A stretch of DNA of 64,000 bases, taken from Gammaproteobacteria bacterium. GTDB lineage: Bacteria > Pseudomonadota > Gammaproteobacteria > Steroidobacterales > Steroidobacteraceae. The notes under the pieces were generated by a model. The model made no database searches, had not been told where the DNA came from, and saw nothing but the letters and a program-made list of their open reading frames with translations. The stretch covers positions 48,936-112,935 of the forward strand of contig VBMV01000061.1 of NCBI GenBank assembly GCA_005878835.1, written 5' to 3'. Positions 1 through 7,322 of this stretch are shown in pieces. The stretch's first letter is position 1; every line of letters begins with the position of its first letter. A program made the position numbers and the translations under genes.

Positions 1-2
1 AG

Positions 3-851
3 ATCGCGGGCGCCACGCGCGAGACCAACCGCATCGTGACCGATCTCGCCAGCCGCCGCGAGCAGCTCTCGAGCTATGACGCGCAGACCGTGGCGCGCCG
101 CGAGCACATCGAGAAGCTCAAGGCCGACATCCGCTCGCTGGAGGAGGGCAACCGCCGGCTCGAGGCCGGCAGTCTCGAGCGCGCGCCGCTCGGCCAGCAG
201 GTGAGCGGGCGAACGGCCGTCGAGCGCCGCTACATCAACGGTCTCATCCTGCGGGGCAGGCACATCCTGATCCTGCTCGACGTCTCCGCCAGCATGCTGC
301 ACGAGGATCTGGTCGCGATCCTCCGGCTGCGCAACCAGGACGACGCGCACAAGCGCGCCGCCGCCAAGTGGCGCCGCGCGGTGGCGATCGTCGACTGGCT
401 CATGTCGCAGATACCCGCCGCGAGCGGCTACCAGGTCCTGACTTTCAACACTCAGGCGCAGCCGCTCGTGCCGGGCGGGTGGCTCGCGGGCTCGGACACG
501 GCGGCCCGCGCGCGCGGTATGCAGGCGCTCGAGACGCTCGTCCCGGCCGACGGCACCAGTCTCTATAACGCCTTTGCCGCCGCGCGCGCCTTGAGCCCGC
601 AGCCCGACCAGATCGTGCTGATCACCGACGGCCTGCCGACGCAGGGCAAGACCCGGGGACTGCGCCGCTACGTGAACTCCGCCGAGCGGATGCGCCTGTT
701 CGACGAGGCGCTGTCGCAGCTCCCCGAGCACGTGCCGATCGACAGCGTGCTGCTGCCCATGCAGGGGGACCTGCAGGCCGCGCACCGCTTCTGGCACCTC
801 TCGCGCGTCACCGACGGTACGCTGCTCATGCCGTCGAAGGACTGGCCGTAA
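3..851 (+). CDS. VWA-domain protein, 5' end outside the window
   Basis: The reading frame is open to the left edge, so the true start probably lies upstream; the first in-window start is GTG at 36. From that GTG, the first 60 or so residues are charged and heptad-like, consistent with a coiled coil. A von Willebrand factor A fold follows: LILLDVSASM near residue 79 supplies the MIDAS DxSxS motif, DGTSLY follows, and LITDGLP lies further on. No signal peptide is visible in the part present. The TAA stop shares one base with the next ATG, so the two VWA genes are translationally coupled. VWA pairs like this are usually metal-dependent adhesion or assembly modules, often near the membrane; the specific role is unknown. 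Confidence 0.85.
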   Translation: MAGATRETNRIVTDLASRREQLSSYDAQTVARREHIEKLKADIRSLEEGNRRLEAGSLERAPLGQQVSGRTAVERRYINGLILRGRHILILLDVSASMLHEDLVAILRLRNQDDAHKRAAAKWRRAVAIVDWLMSQIPAASGYQVLTFNTQAQPLVPGGWLAGSDTAARARGMQALETLVPADGTSLYNAFAAARALSPQPDQIVLITDGLPTQGKTRGLRRYVNSAERMRLFDEALSQLPEHVPIDSVLLPMQGDLQAAHRFWHLSRVTDGTLLMPSKDWP

Positions 852-1834
852 TGCACCGGCGCCGCAGCTTCGAGGTATTCACCCTCTCGTTCCTGGACAC
901 GATCTGCTGCGGCTTCGGCGCCATGATCCTCTTGCTGGTGCTGACCGAGGTCGGGAAGCCCGCGGCGCTCGAGGAGAGCCGCAAGCACCTGGGCGGCGAG
1001 GTGCGACTCCTCGAGGAGCAGTTGAACATCATCCGCGGGCAGACCGATGAGCTCAACCGCGAGCTCGTGGGGAGTCGCGAGACCCTCGAGCGCGAGCGCG
1101 GCAAGCTCTCGAGCCTCGCCGGCGATCTCAGCCGCATCCGGGGCCGCTACGCCGGCAGCCGCGAGGATGCCGCGGTGACCAACATCATCGAGCGCCAGCT
1201 CGTGGCCGGGCAGGAGGCCCTCACCGAGGAGATGCAGCGCCTGACCGCGCAGCGCGCTCAGAGCCCGCGCACGGCGGACATCGGCGGCATTCCGCTCGAC
1301 AGCGAATACGTCATCTTCATCATCGACACGTCCTCCAGCATGACCAGCAATCACTGGGAGGTGAACCTCGGCGTCGTGGAGGAGCTCCTCAGCCTGTACC
1401 CGCACGTGCAGGGCCTGCAGGTCATGAACGACCAGGGAACCTACATGTACGAGGGGACCCGCGGCCGCTGGCTCTCCGACACGCCCGAGCAGCGCCAGGA
1501 CATCCGCGAGCGCGCCAGGAAGTGGCGCGCCTTCAGTCAGTCCGATCCCGTTCCCGGCATGGAGGAAGCGGTGCGACGCTACTGGGCGCCCGACAAGCGG
1601 ATCGCCGTCTTCGTGCTCGGCGATGAGTTCACCGGCGATTCCATCCAGGAGGCGCTCGACTCGATCGGCGCTCTCAACAAGCCCGGGCCCGATGGACGCC
1701 GGCCGATGCGCGTCCACGCCATCGGCTTTCCCGAAGCGGCGGACATGCCGCCGTTTACAAATATCCGCTTTTCCGCCCTAATGAGATTGATATGCGAGCA
1801 GAACGGCGGCACGTTCGTCGGCATGAAGCATTAG
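851..1834 (+). CDS. Membrane-anchored coiled-coil VWA-domain protein
   Basis: This 327-aa protein has one hydrophobic segment at about residues 10-33 (VFTLSFLDTICCGFGAMILL region). A long charged coiled coil spans about 35-140, and a VWA domain begins near residue 156 with IFIIDTSSSM (MIDAS DxSxS). The topology suggests an inner-membrane anchor with the VWA domain beyond a stalk. ATG 851 overlaps the TAA of the preceding VWA gene by one base, so the two are one transcription unit and possibly partners. The 3' end overlaps the downstream lipoprotein gene by 43 bases. The function is inferred only at domain level. Confidence 0.85.
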   Translation: MHRRRSFEVFTLSFLDTICCGFGAMILLLVLTEVGKPAALEESRKHLGGEVRLLEEQLNIIRGQTDELNRELVGSRETLERERGKLSSLAGDLSRIRGRYAGSREDAAVTNIIERQLVAGQEALTEEMQRLTAQRAQSPRTADIGGIPLDSEYVIFIIDTSSSMTSNHWEVNLGVVEELLSLYPHVQGLQVMNDQGTYMYEGTRGRWLSDTPEQRQDIRERARKWRAFSQSDPVPGMEEAVRRYWAPDKRIAVFVLGDEFTGDSIQEALDSIGALNKPGPDGRRPMRVHAIGFPEAADMPPFTNIRFSALMRLICEQNGGTFVGMKH

Positions 1835-2625
1835 GTCGCGCGCGTCTCGCGGCCGCCGCGCTCGCGCTCGGCGCGCTGGCCGCCTGTGGCGGCGTCGCGA
1901 TCAAACCCGATGCGGTCCTGCCCCGGCCGCTGCTGCAGCCCTTGCCCAGTACCGTCGGGCTCGTCCTTCCGGAGGAGCTGCGCAATTACGTGCACAAGGA
2001 GACACGCTGGGGTGTCGAGTGGCACATTGCGCTGGGCCCGGGGCACGTGCACCTGCTGCGCGACATCTTCAAGGACTCGTTCCGCGAGGTGCGGGAATTC
2101 AAGGATCTGGAGGCGGCGCGCGCCGCCACGGGGCTCAGGGCGGTGTTCGAGCCGCTGATCGACCAGTATTCCTTCGTGATCGACCGCGACACCGGCGGAC
2201 GCTACGACGCCGCCACCATCCGCTACCGCATCAATGTCTACACACCACAGGGGGAGAAGGTCGACACCCTGTCCCTCACCGGTTATGGCAGCGAGCTCGC
2301 CAAGGGCCTCTCGAGCGGCAAGCCGCTCGAGCGCGCCACGCTCGCGGCCATGCGTGATGCGGCGGCGAAATTCCTGGTGCAGTTTCCGCAGCAGGCCCTC
2401 GCGCAGCAGCTGGCGCACGACGAGCCGCTCACGGTGCAGTCGGGCGTCGGCACCGCCGCCAATGTGCTGATCGAGGCGGTGCCGATCGAGGAAGGCGGTG
2501 CGGACACGGATGCGGGGGCGGCGCCGACACCGGCCCAGCCGCCATCGCCCGGCGCCGTGCCCGCGACGCCCGCGCCACCGGCACCTGCGGCCGACGCCCC
2601 GAAGGCGCCCGGCGCCGGGCGGTAG
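1792..2625 (+). CDS. Putative outer-membrane lipoprotein of the VWA operon
   Basis: This 277-aa protein has an Arg-rich n-region, a hydrophobic stretch LAAAALALGALAAC and a lipobox ending at Cys32. It is therefore probably lipidated and exported. The mature part (about 33-230) is soluble mixed alpha/beta with no family I can name. The last 50 residues are Pro/Ala-rich and low complexity. ATG 1792 is the only sensible start that keeps the signal sequence, although it overlaps the upstream VWA gene by 43 bases. This implies coupled expression and a shared envelope role. It ends directly against the opposing gene at 2626. Confidence 0.7.
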   Translation: MRAERRHVRRHEALGRARLAAAALALGALAACGGVAIKPDAVLPRPLLQPLPSTVGLVLPEELRNYVHKETRWGVEWHIALGPGHVHLLRDIFKDSFREVREFKDLEAARAATGLRAVFEPLIDQYSFVIDRDTGGRYDAATIRYRINVYTPQGEKVDTLSLTGYGSELAKGLSSGKPLERATLAAMRDAAAKFLVQFPQQALAQQLAHDEPLTVQSGVGTAANVLIEAVPIEEGGADTDAGAAPTPAQPPSPGAVPATPAPPAPAADAPKAPGAGR

Positions 2626-3970
2626 TCAGGGCTGGCGCGGCCGCTTCGACAGGAGCTTCTCGACCAGCGTGACGCCTTCGGTATCCACCGGCTCGCCGTT
2701 CAGCAGGCGCGGCGCGTAACGGGCGCGCCTCACCGCGGCCAACACGATCTTCTGCTGCGCGGCCGTGGCATCGCTGCCGCTCGTGCTCACGTTGGCGGTG
2801 TGCCCGTCGCGCTTCACGGTGAAGGTCGCCTGCACCGAATGCTCGTCGGTGTTGTCGCGCTCGGCGAGCGGTGAGCGTGCCGCCGACGAGGCCGGCGTCC
2901 GGTAGGCCAGTTGCCTCGGCGCATCGAGCGGTGCGGTCGAGCCGGCCTGCTGGAATTCCTTCCAGGCCTCGCGGTAGCGCGCCAGGCTCCTGTCGGCCTG
3001 ATCGGCGCACAGATACCAGTCGCCCAGCTCCATCAGGGACGTGCCGCGCAGCTCATGATCGACCGGCTGCATCTTGTCGATGGTCTGCAGCGCGAGCAGC
3101 AGCGCCTTCTCGCCGTCGGGGTTCAGTCCGCGCCCGGCATGCTCGGGCAACCCGCTGAGGCTCGACTGCGCGAACGGGTCCACGTACTGGGCGGTTTCCT
3201 CGTCGCTGCCGTTCGTGGCCTCGAGCCGGTAGCTGCGCGCGATCCCCAGCAGCGGGTCGATCACCAGGCGTGCGGCGCGACTGCCGGCACCCTCGGCGAT
3301 GGTGAGCTCACGGGCGTACGCGGCGCGCGCGGAAGGGTAGCGGCCCATATGCTCGAGCCAGTGCGCATAGCGATCCACCGGGCGGATGACGCGCCGATCG
3401 GTGCTGCCCCAGGCGCTCTGGGCGACCCGCACCGCGTACTGCCTCGCCATGGCGCTCGAGACTCACCAGGCTGCCGATCAGCGGATCGAGGATCGGCAGC
3501 TGCCCGGGGTTCAGCAGGCCGTCGAGATTGCGGCTCAGATCGAGCGCGCGCTGCAGCGTGACGCTCGCATCCTCATACTGCCGGGTGGCGTAATAAGTTG
3601 CACCGAGCCCCTGCAGCGGGCGCAACAGCAGCCGGTCGCCGTTGCCGCCGGTGTCGGCGGCGATTTTCACGCTGCGCAGGTAGACCTCCTCGGCACCCTT
3701 GTAGTCGCCCATGCGGTACCGGGTGGTGCCGAGATTGGCCAGCGGATTGACCAGCTCGCGATCCTTGGCGCCGTACTGCTCCTGAGTGAGCGCCACCAGC
3801 TTCTCGGCCAGCGGCAGCGCGTCCGGGTAGCGGCGTGCATCGAACGCCGCACGGAAGTCCCGGTATACCGCCACCCGCTCGGCATCGGTCACGGCGAGCG
3901 CCACGGCCGGCGCCAGCACCGCCGCCGCCAGCACCGCCGCCGCCAGCATCAGCCGCTTCAAGGGTCTCAC
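2626..3970 (-). pseudogene. TPR protein with TonB-C-like domain, split by a frameshift
   Basis: Two overlapping frames together make one protein. The upstream piece (3970 down to about 3445) begins MRPLKRLMLAAAVLAAAVL, a signal peptide, and carries tetratricopeptide-like repeats (GDYKGAEEVYLRSV, RQYEDASVTLQRALDLS). The downstream piece (about 3450 to 2626) resumes with RQYAVRVAQSAWG and more TPR-like helices. It ends in a domain resembling the TonB/TolA C-terminal fold (VQATFTVKRDGHTANV, then RRARYAPRLLNGEPV). The junction lies near 3440-3455, after SLVSLERHGE. A one-base indel explains it; a real pseudogene and a sequencing error both remain possible. The intact product would be a periplasmic protein of about 445 aa. 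Confidence 0.7.
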
Positions 3971-4157
3971 CGGGCGCGCCCATGGTCAGCGCACAACGCG
4001 CTGTGAGAAATGGTAGCACCGCGATGCGGCCCGGTGCGCCGCCGGCGCAGCGCCGGGGCGCTGCAGTGGCGCAACAGCGCGCGCGCCTTGCCGCGGGAAG
4101 CGTGCGCTTCTAAGCTGTCGGAAAACAACATCCGCGGTTGCGATGAGGGGTGCACCG

Positions 4158-4883
4158 ATGGCAGGCGCAGAAGGGCAGCTCGCGCTGCTGGCCGGAGCGA
4201 GCGGGCTTGCCGGGGGCTACGCGCTCACAGCGCTCCTCGAGGCGCCGGACATCAGGCGCGTGCTGGCCGTTTCACGGCGACCGCTCGGGCGTGAGCATCC
4301 GCGACTCGCCAATCGCATCGTGCAATTCGAGCACCTCGAGGCGCAGCTCAAGGGCGCCAGCTGCGAGGTTGCATTGTGCTGTCTTGGCGCGACCCTGCGC
4401 CAGGCCGGCTCGCAGGAGCGCTTTCGCGCGGTCGACATCGAGTGCGTGCTGGCGTTTGCGCGCGCCGCCAGGGCGGCGAATGCCCGGCGCTTTGTCATCA
4501 TATCGAGCGTGGGCGCGGACCCCGGTGCGCGCAACTTCTACCTGCGCACCAAGGGCGAGATGGAGCAGGGGCTGGTGGAAACGGGCTTCGAATCGCTGGA
4601 TATCCTGCAGCCCTCACTGCTGCTCGGCTGGCGCGGCGAGACGCGCCCGCTGGAGCTCGCGGCACACGCCTTCATGCCGCTGGTGAATCCACTGCTGCGC
4701 GGCCGGTACATTCCCTACCGTGCCATCCCGGCGCGTACCGTGGGCGAGGCCATGCTCGGCGCAATTCGCAGCGGTCGACGCGGCGTGCAGCGCTACACCT
4801 ACGAGGGTATCGGGACGCTGGCGCGCCTGGCGGCTTCGCGCACGCGCGCGCCGGCGCAGCCCAAGGCGCCCGCCCGCACTTAG
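4158..4883 (+). CDS. NAD(P)-binding SDR-like protein (atypical short-chain dehydrogenase)
   Basis: This 241-aa Rossmann-fold protein has the glycine-rich motif GASGLAGG near residue 14. Later it shows FVIISSVGAD and FYLRTKGEMEQ, giving the spaced YxxxK typical of atypical SDRs of the NAD(P)H-binding type. The substrate is unknown. I chose ATG 4158 over ATG 4143 because GAGGGG at 4145-4150 sits seven bases upstream as a good ribosome-binding site. The stop is one base from the presumed start of the NlpC/P60 gene, so the two are probably cotranscribed. Confidence 0.8.
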   Translation: MAGAEGQLALLAGASGLAGGYALTALLEAPDIRRVLAVSRRPLGREHPRLANRIVQFEHLEAQLKGASCEVALCCLGATLRQAGSQERFRAVDIECVLAFARAARAANARRFVIISSVGADPGARNFYLRTKGEMEQGLVETGFESLDILQPSLLLGWRGETRPLELAAHAFMPLVNPLLRGRYIPYRAIPARTVGEAMLGAIRSGRRGVQRYTYEGIGTLARLAASRTRAPAQPKAPART

Positions 4884-4884
4884 C

Positions 4885-5364
4885 TTGCGCGCCGCGCTCG
4901 CCATCGCCGTCGCGCTGCTCGCCGCCGCGTGCAGCAGCCTTCCGGCGACCCCGCCCGCGTCCCCGCAACAGGGGGCAGCGATCGCGCAGGCGGCGGCAGC
5001 GCTGGTCGGGACCCGCTACCGGTTCGGCGGCGCCGACGCGGCCGGCTTCGACTGCAGCGGGCTGGCGCGGTACGTGCACGAGCGCGTCGGCGTGGCCATT
5101 CCGCGCACCGCCGCCGAGCAGCAGCGCGCGGCGCACCCGGTGCCGCTCGCCGAGCTCGCGCCCGGGGACCTGGTATTTTTCCGCATCCGCCAGCGCGGCA
5201 TCGATCACGTCGGCGTCTATGCCGGCGGCGGCCGCTTCATCCACGCGCCGCGCGCGGGCCTGACCGTGAGATACGGCGACCTGCGCGGCGGCGGCTTCTA
5301 CGCGCGGCGTCTGGTGGGCGCGGGCCGCTTCTGGGACCGTGGCACGCCACCCTCGCCGCGGTGA
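4885..5364 (+). CDS. NlpC/P60-family lipoprotein, cell-wall endopeptidase
   Basis: Starting at TTG 4885, one base after the upstream stop, the 159-aa product opens with LRAALAIAVALLAAACSSL. This is a lipoprotein signal with lipobox AAAC. The NlpC/P60 core follows: YRFGG, catalytic Cys in FDCSGLARYV, then the His in IDHVGVYAGGG and the FIHAP motif. Such enzymes cut peptidoglycan stem peptides between D-Glu and diaminopimelate or crosslinks. A longer reading from GTG 4720 would add 55 Arg-rich residues overlapping the SDR gene and bury the signal peptide, so I rejected it. The stop codon lies inside the first unit of a 22-bp tandem repeat. Confidence 0.85.
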   Translation: MRAALAIAVALLAAACSSLPATPPASPQQGAAIAQAAAALVGTRYRFGGADAAGFDCSGLARYVHERVGVAIPRTAAEQQRAAHPVPLAELAPGDLVFFRIRQRGIDHVGVYAGGGRFIHAPRAGLTVRYGDLRGGGFYARRLVGAGRFWDRGTPPSPR

Positions 5365-5457
5365 GACATCGCCCTCGCTGCGATGAGACATCGCCCTCGC
5401 CGCGGTGAGACATCGCCCTCGCCGCGGTGAGACATGCCCTCACCGCTGTGAGACATA
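5351..5457. repeat. 22-bp tandem repeat, about 4.8 copies
   Basis: Three exact-length 22-base units occupy 5351-5372, 5373-5394 and 5395-5416. They are followed by a 21-base unit (5417-5437) and a degenerate partial unit (5438-5457). The core is CCTCGCCGCGGTGAGACATC. The array begins inside the last codons of the NlpC/P60 gene and supplies its TGA stop. There are no spacers, so this is not CRISPR. Slippage-prone arrays like this vary in copy number between strains. Confidence 0.9.
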
Positions 5458-5545
5458 AAGCGACGCGCCATAGGTATAAGCCCGACGTGAGAGGCGCGGC
5501 ACATTATCGGCACTTGACTGCAATCGGCGACGCTTTGACACTGGC

Positions 5546-5632
5546 GCCTCAGTGACAACGGCAAACCCGTCGAAAGACGGGGACGCAAAGCTACCGGTCT
5601 AAGGGACGTTCCTATGACGGCGGGGCCGCCAC
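5546..5632 (+). ncRNA. Cyclic di-GMP-I riboswitch (GEMM-I aptamer)
   Basis: The sequence matches the GEMM-I consensus. GGCAAACC leads into a CGTC-GAAA-GACG tetraloop stem (about 5567-5578), followed by GGGACGCAAAGC (near 5579-5590) and CCGGTCTAAG. A second arm closes with CCTATGACGGCGGGGCCGCC. The TCTAAG and TATGA segments form the 11-nt receptor for the GAAA tetraloop, with the usual C-G pair replaced by T-A, a compensatory change. The aptamer lies about 100 bases upstream of the SPOR-like gene on the same strand. A TTGACT hexamer at 5514-5519 could be part of its promoter. Boundaries are approximate. Confidence 0.87.
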
Positions 5633-5681
5633 GATTCGCGCGCCAGGCGCGAGCGCTCGCACTCCTACCGTCGCGCGAATC
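5633..5681 (+). promoter_or_regulatory. Inverted repeat downstream of the riboswitch, possible expression platform
   Basis: GATTCGCGCG at 5633-5642 is exactly complementary to CGCGCGAATC at 5672-5681. The 29-base loop contains the perfect palindrome GCGAGCGCTCGC (5649-5660). The structure begins directly after the aptamer. No run of T follows, so it is not a classical intrinsic terminator. It could be a Rho-linked or translational control element, or a spacer hairpin. The role is inferred from position. Confidence 0.55.
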
Positions 5682-5735
5682 AGCGCAGTCCCCGAAGACC
5701 GTGTGCGTTGAGTGTTTGGGTTTTCGGGGAAGTCT

Positions 5736-7322
5736 ATGATAGCCACGTCGAACTTTTCTTCGGTGCGTGCCGGCGCCGAAGCCAGGCATACCGAGGCACC
5801 GGCGGCCAGCGCCGCGCCGTTCGTTCTCAACCTCTGCTCGTCGACGACGCCGATGGCGCTGGCGCAGACGGATCTGCCGGAGCTCAAGCGCTTCACGTTC
5901 TTCGTCAGCCGGCGCTTCGAGGAAGGGCGGGAGCGCTTCCGTCTGCACATGGGCTATTTCGCCACGCTGGCCGAGGCCGAGGAGTGGCTGGGCGTCGTGC
6001 GCGAGATCTACCCGGGCGCCTGGGCCGGTGAGGCCCCGGGCCGCAAGCTGCGCGAGCGAGCCTCGGCTGCGGCCGCCGCCCAGGCCCGGCATGCCGCGGG
6101 ACCTCAGCCGCGGGTCGCGCCCGCGCCCTCGCGCGCCCCGGCTGCCGCGGCTGCGTTGCCCGGCGCGCCGAACCCCCTTCGCGTGCCCGTCGTTCACGCT
6201 GCGCCGCCTGCGGCGCGGCGCGCCGCCGCGGCGCCGGTGGTGGCTGCGCCTGTCGCCCGGCCCGCCGTGCGCCGCAGCACCCCGCCTGCTCCGGCGCGCA
6301 CACCCCCGGCCGCAGCGAGTTCCGCCGCGCGCTCCCCGGGCCGGAGCGTCAGACCGGTGTTTGCAGACTCGAACGTGCGCGAGGTGCTCGCGGCGCTCGG
6401 CGATGCCAGCGCCACCGGCGAGACGCGCCTGATGCATGCGCCGCCGCCGCCGCGCGCGACCCCGCCCGAGAGCCCGCTCTCCGACACGCAGGTGTTGAGG
6501 ATGCTCGAGACTCGCCGCCCCGAGGGCCGCGAGCCGCCGTCCGCCGAGGCCCCGCATGGCAGCATTCCGATGCTCAAGCCCGACGATACCGGGACGCGCC
6601 GGTCGCTCAGGGAGGCCGTCGCCAACAACGCGCCGGTGTCCTTTGCGGTGCAGTTGCAATGGTCGGTGCAGCCAGCCGAGCTCGACAAGGTGCCTGCGCT
6701 GGCCATCTTCAGCGCCTACACCCTGTATACCGTCGAGGGCAGCCGCGACGGGCGCAAGTGGTATGGGCTGCGTCTCGGCTTCTTCAGCGACGCCATCTCC
6801 GCCAAGCAGGTCGCCCACTACGTGCGCTCGGAATTCGCCTCGGTCGCCGTGGTGCCGGTGAGCCCCCAGGAGAAGACGCGCGCGACGGATCAGGACGTGA
6901 AGGCCGCGACGCGGGCGGCTCCGGTCGCAACCCGCTCGCGTGCCGCGGACGAGTTCAAGCTCATCGACGACGACAGGGCGAACATTGCGGTGGCGGCGCT
7001 GCTGCACGGCAGGCAGCAGGCGGCAGGCAACCCGGGGGTTGCGCCCTCAGCCAAGGCGACGTCGAAGGTGGCGGCGGGCCGCACCGTGCGCCAGCCCACC
7101 AAGGGCCGCACCCGCGCCAAGGTGGGTGCGCGCGAGCGCCGTGGCCCGCACACTCTGGAGGAGACGCTGGAGATTCTCGGCGCGAGTCAGCTCACGATCG
7201 ATAACGGCACCGGCGAGACCCTCAACGACTCGGGGGTGCGTCACCTGCGCGTCGAAGTGCAGAAGAATTCGCCGTTCACGCGCCTCCTCGAGCGCCTCAG
7301 CGAGCGGGTGAAGAAGCTCTAG
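5736..7322 (+). CDS. Cytoplasmic protein with two SPOR-like segments, under a c-di-GMP riboswitch
   Basis: This 528-aa protein has no signal peptide or membrane segment. The first SPOR-like stretch (about residues 53-97: RFTFFVSRRF, then YFATLAEAEEWL) resembles the peptidoglycan-binding SPOR fold. The second lies near 300-377 (VQLQWSVQP, then LRLGFFSDAISAKQVAHYV). Between and after them are long Ala/Pro/Arg-rich disordered linkers, and the last 60 residues look folded again (LEETLEILGASQ). I chose ATG 5736 over GTG 5712 because CGGGGAAG lies just upstream. SPOR-like domains without an export signal are odd for peptidoglycan binding, so these may act as protein-interaction modules. The 3' end overlaps the opposing peptidase gene by 26 bases. 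Confidence 0.75.
   Translation: MIATSNFSSVRAGAEARHTEAPAASAAPFVLNLCSSTTPMALAQTDLPELKRFTFFVSRRFEEGRERFRLHMGYFATLAEAEEWLGVVREIYPGAWAGEAPGRKLRERASAAAAAQARHAAGPQPRVAPAPSRAPAAAAALPGAPNPLRVPVVHAAPPAARRAAAAPVVAAPVARPAVRRSTPPAPARTPPAAASSAARSPGRSVRPVFADSNVREVLAALGDASATGETRLMHAPPPPRATPPESPLSDTQVLRMLETRRPEGREPPSAEAPHGSIPMLKPDDTGTRRSLREAVANNAPVSFAVQLQWSVQPAELDKVPALAIFSAYTLYTVEGSRDGRKWYGLRLGFFSDAISAKQVAHYVRSEFASVAVVPVSPQEKTRATDQDVKAATRAAPVATRSRAADEFKLIDDDRANIAVAALLHGRQQAAGNPGVAPSAKATSKVAAGRTVRQPTKGRTRAKVGARERRGPHTLEETLEILGASQLTIDNGTGETLNDSGVRHLRVEVQKNSPFTRLLERLSERVKKL

Noticed and set aside
5351..5457. Possible CRISPR array
   Set aside because: Repeats are directly contiguous with no spacers and no cas genes nearby.
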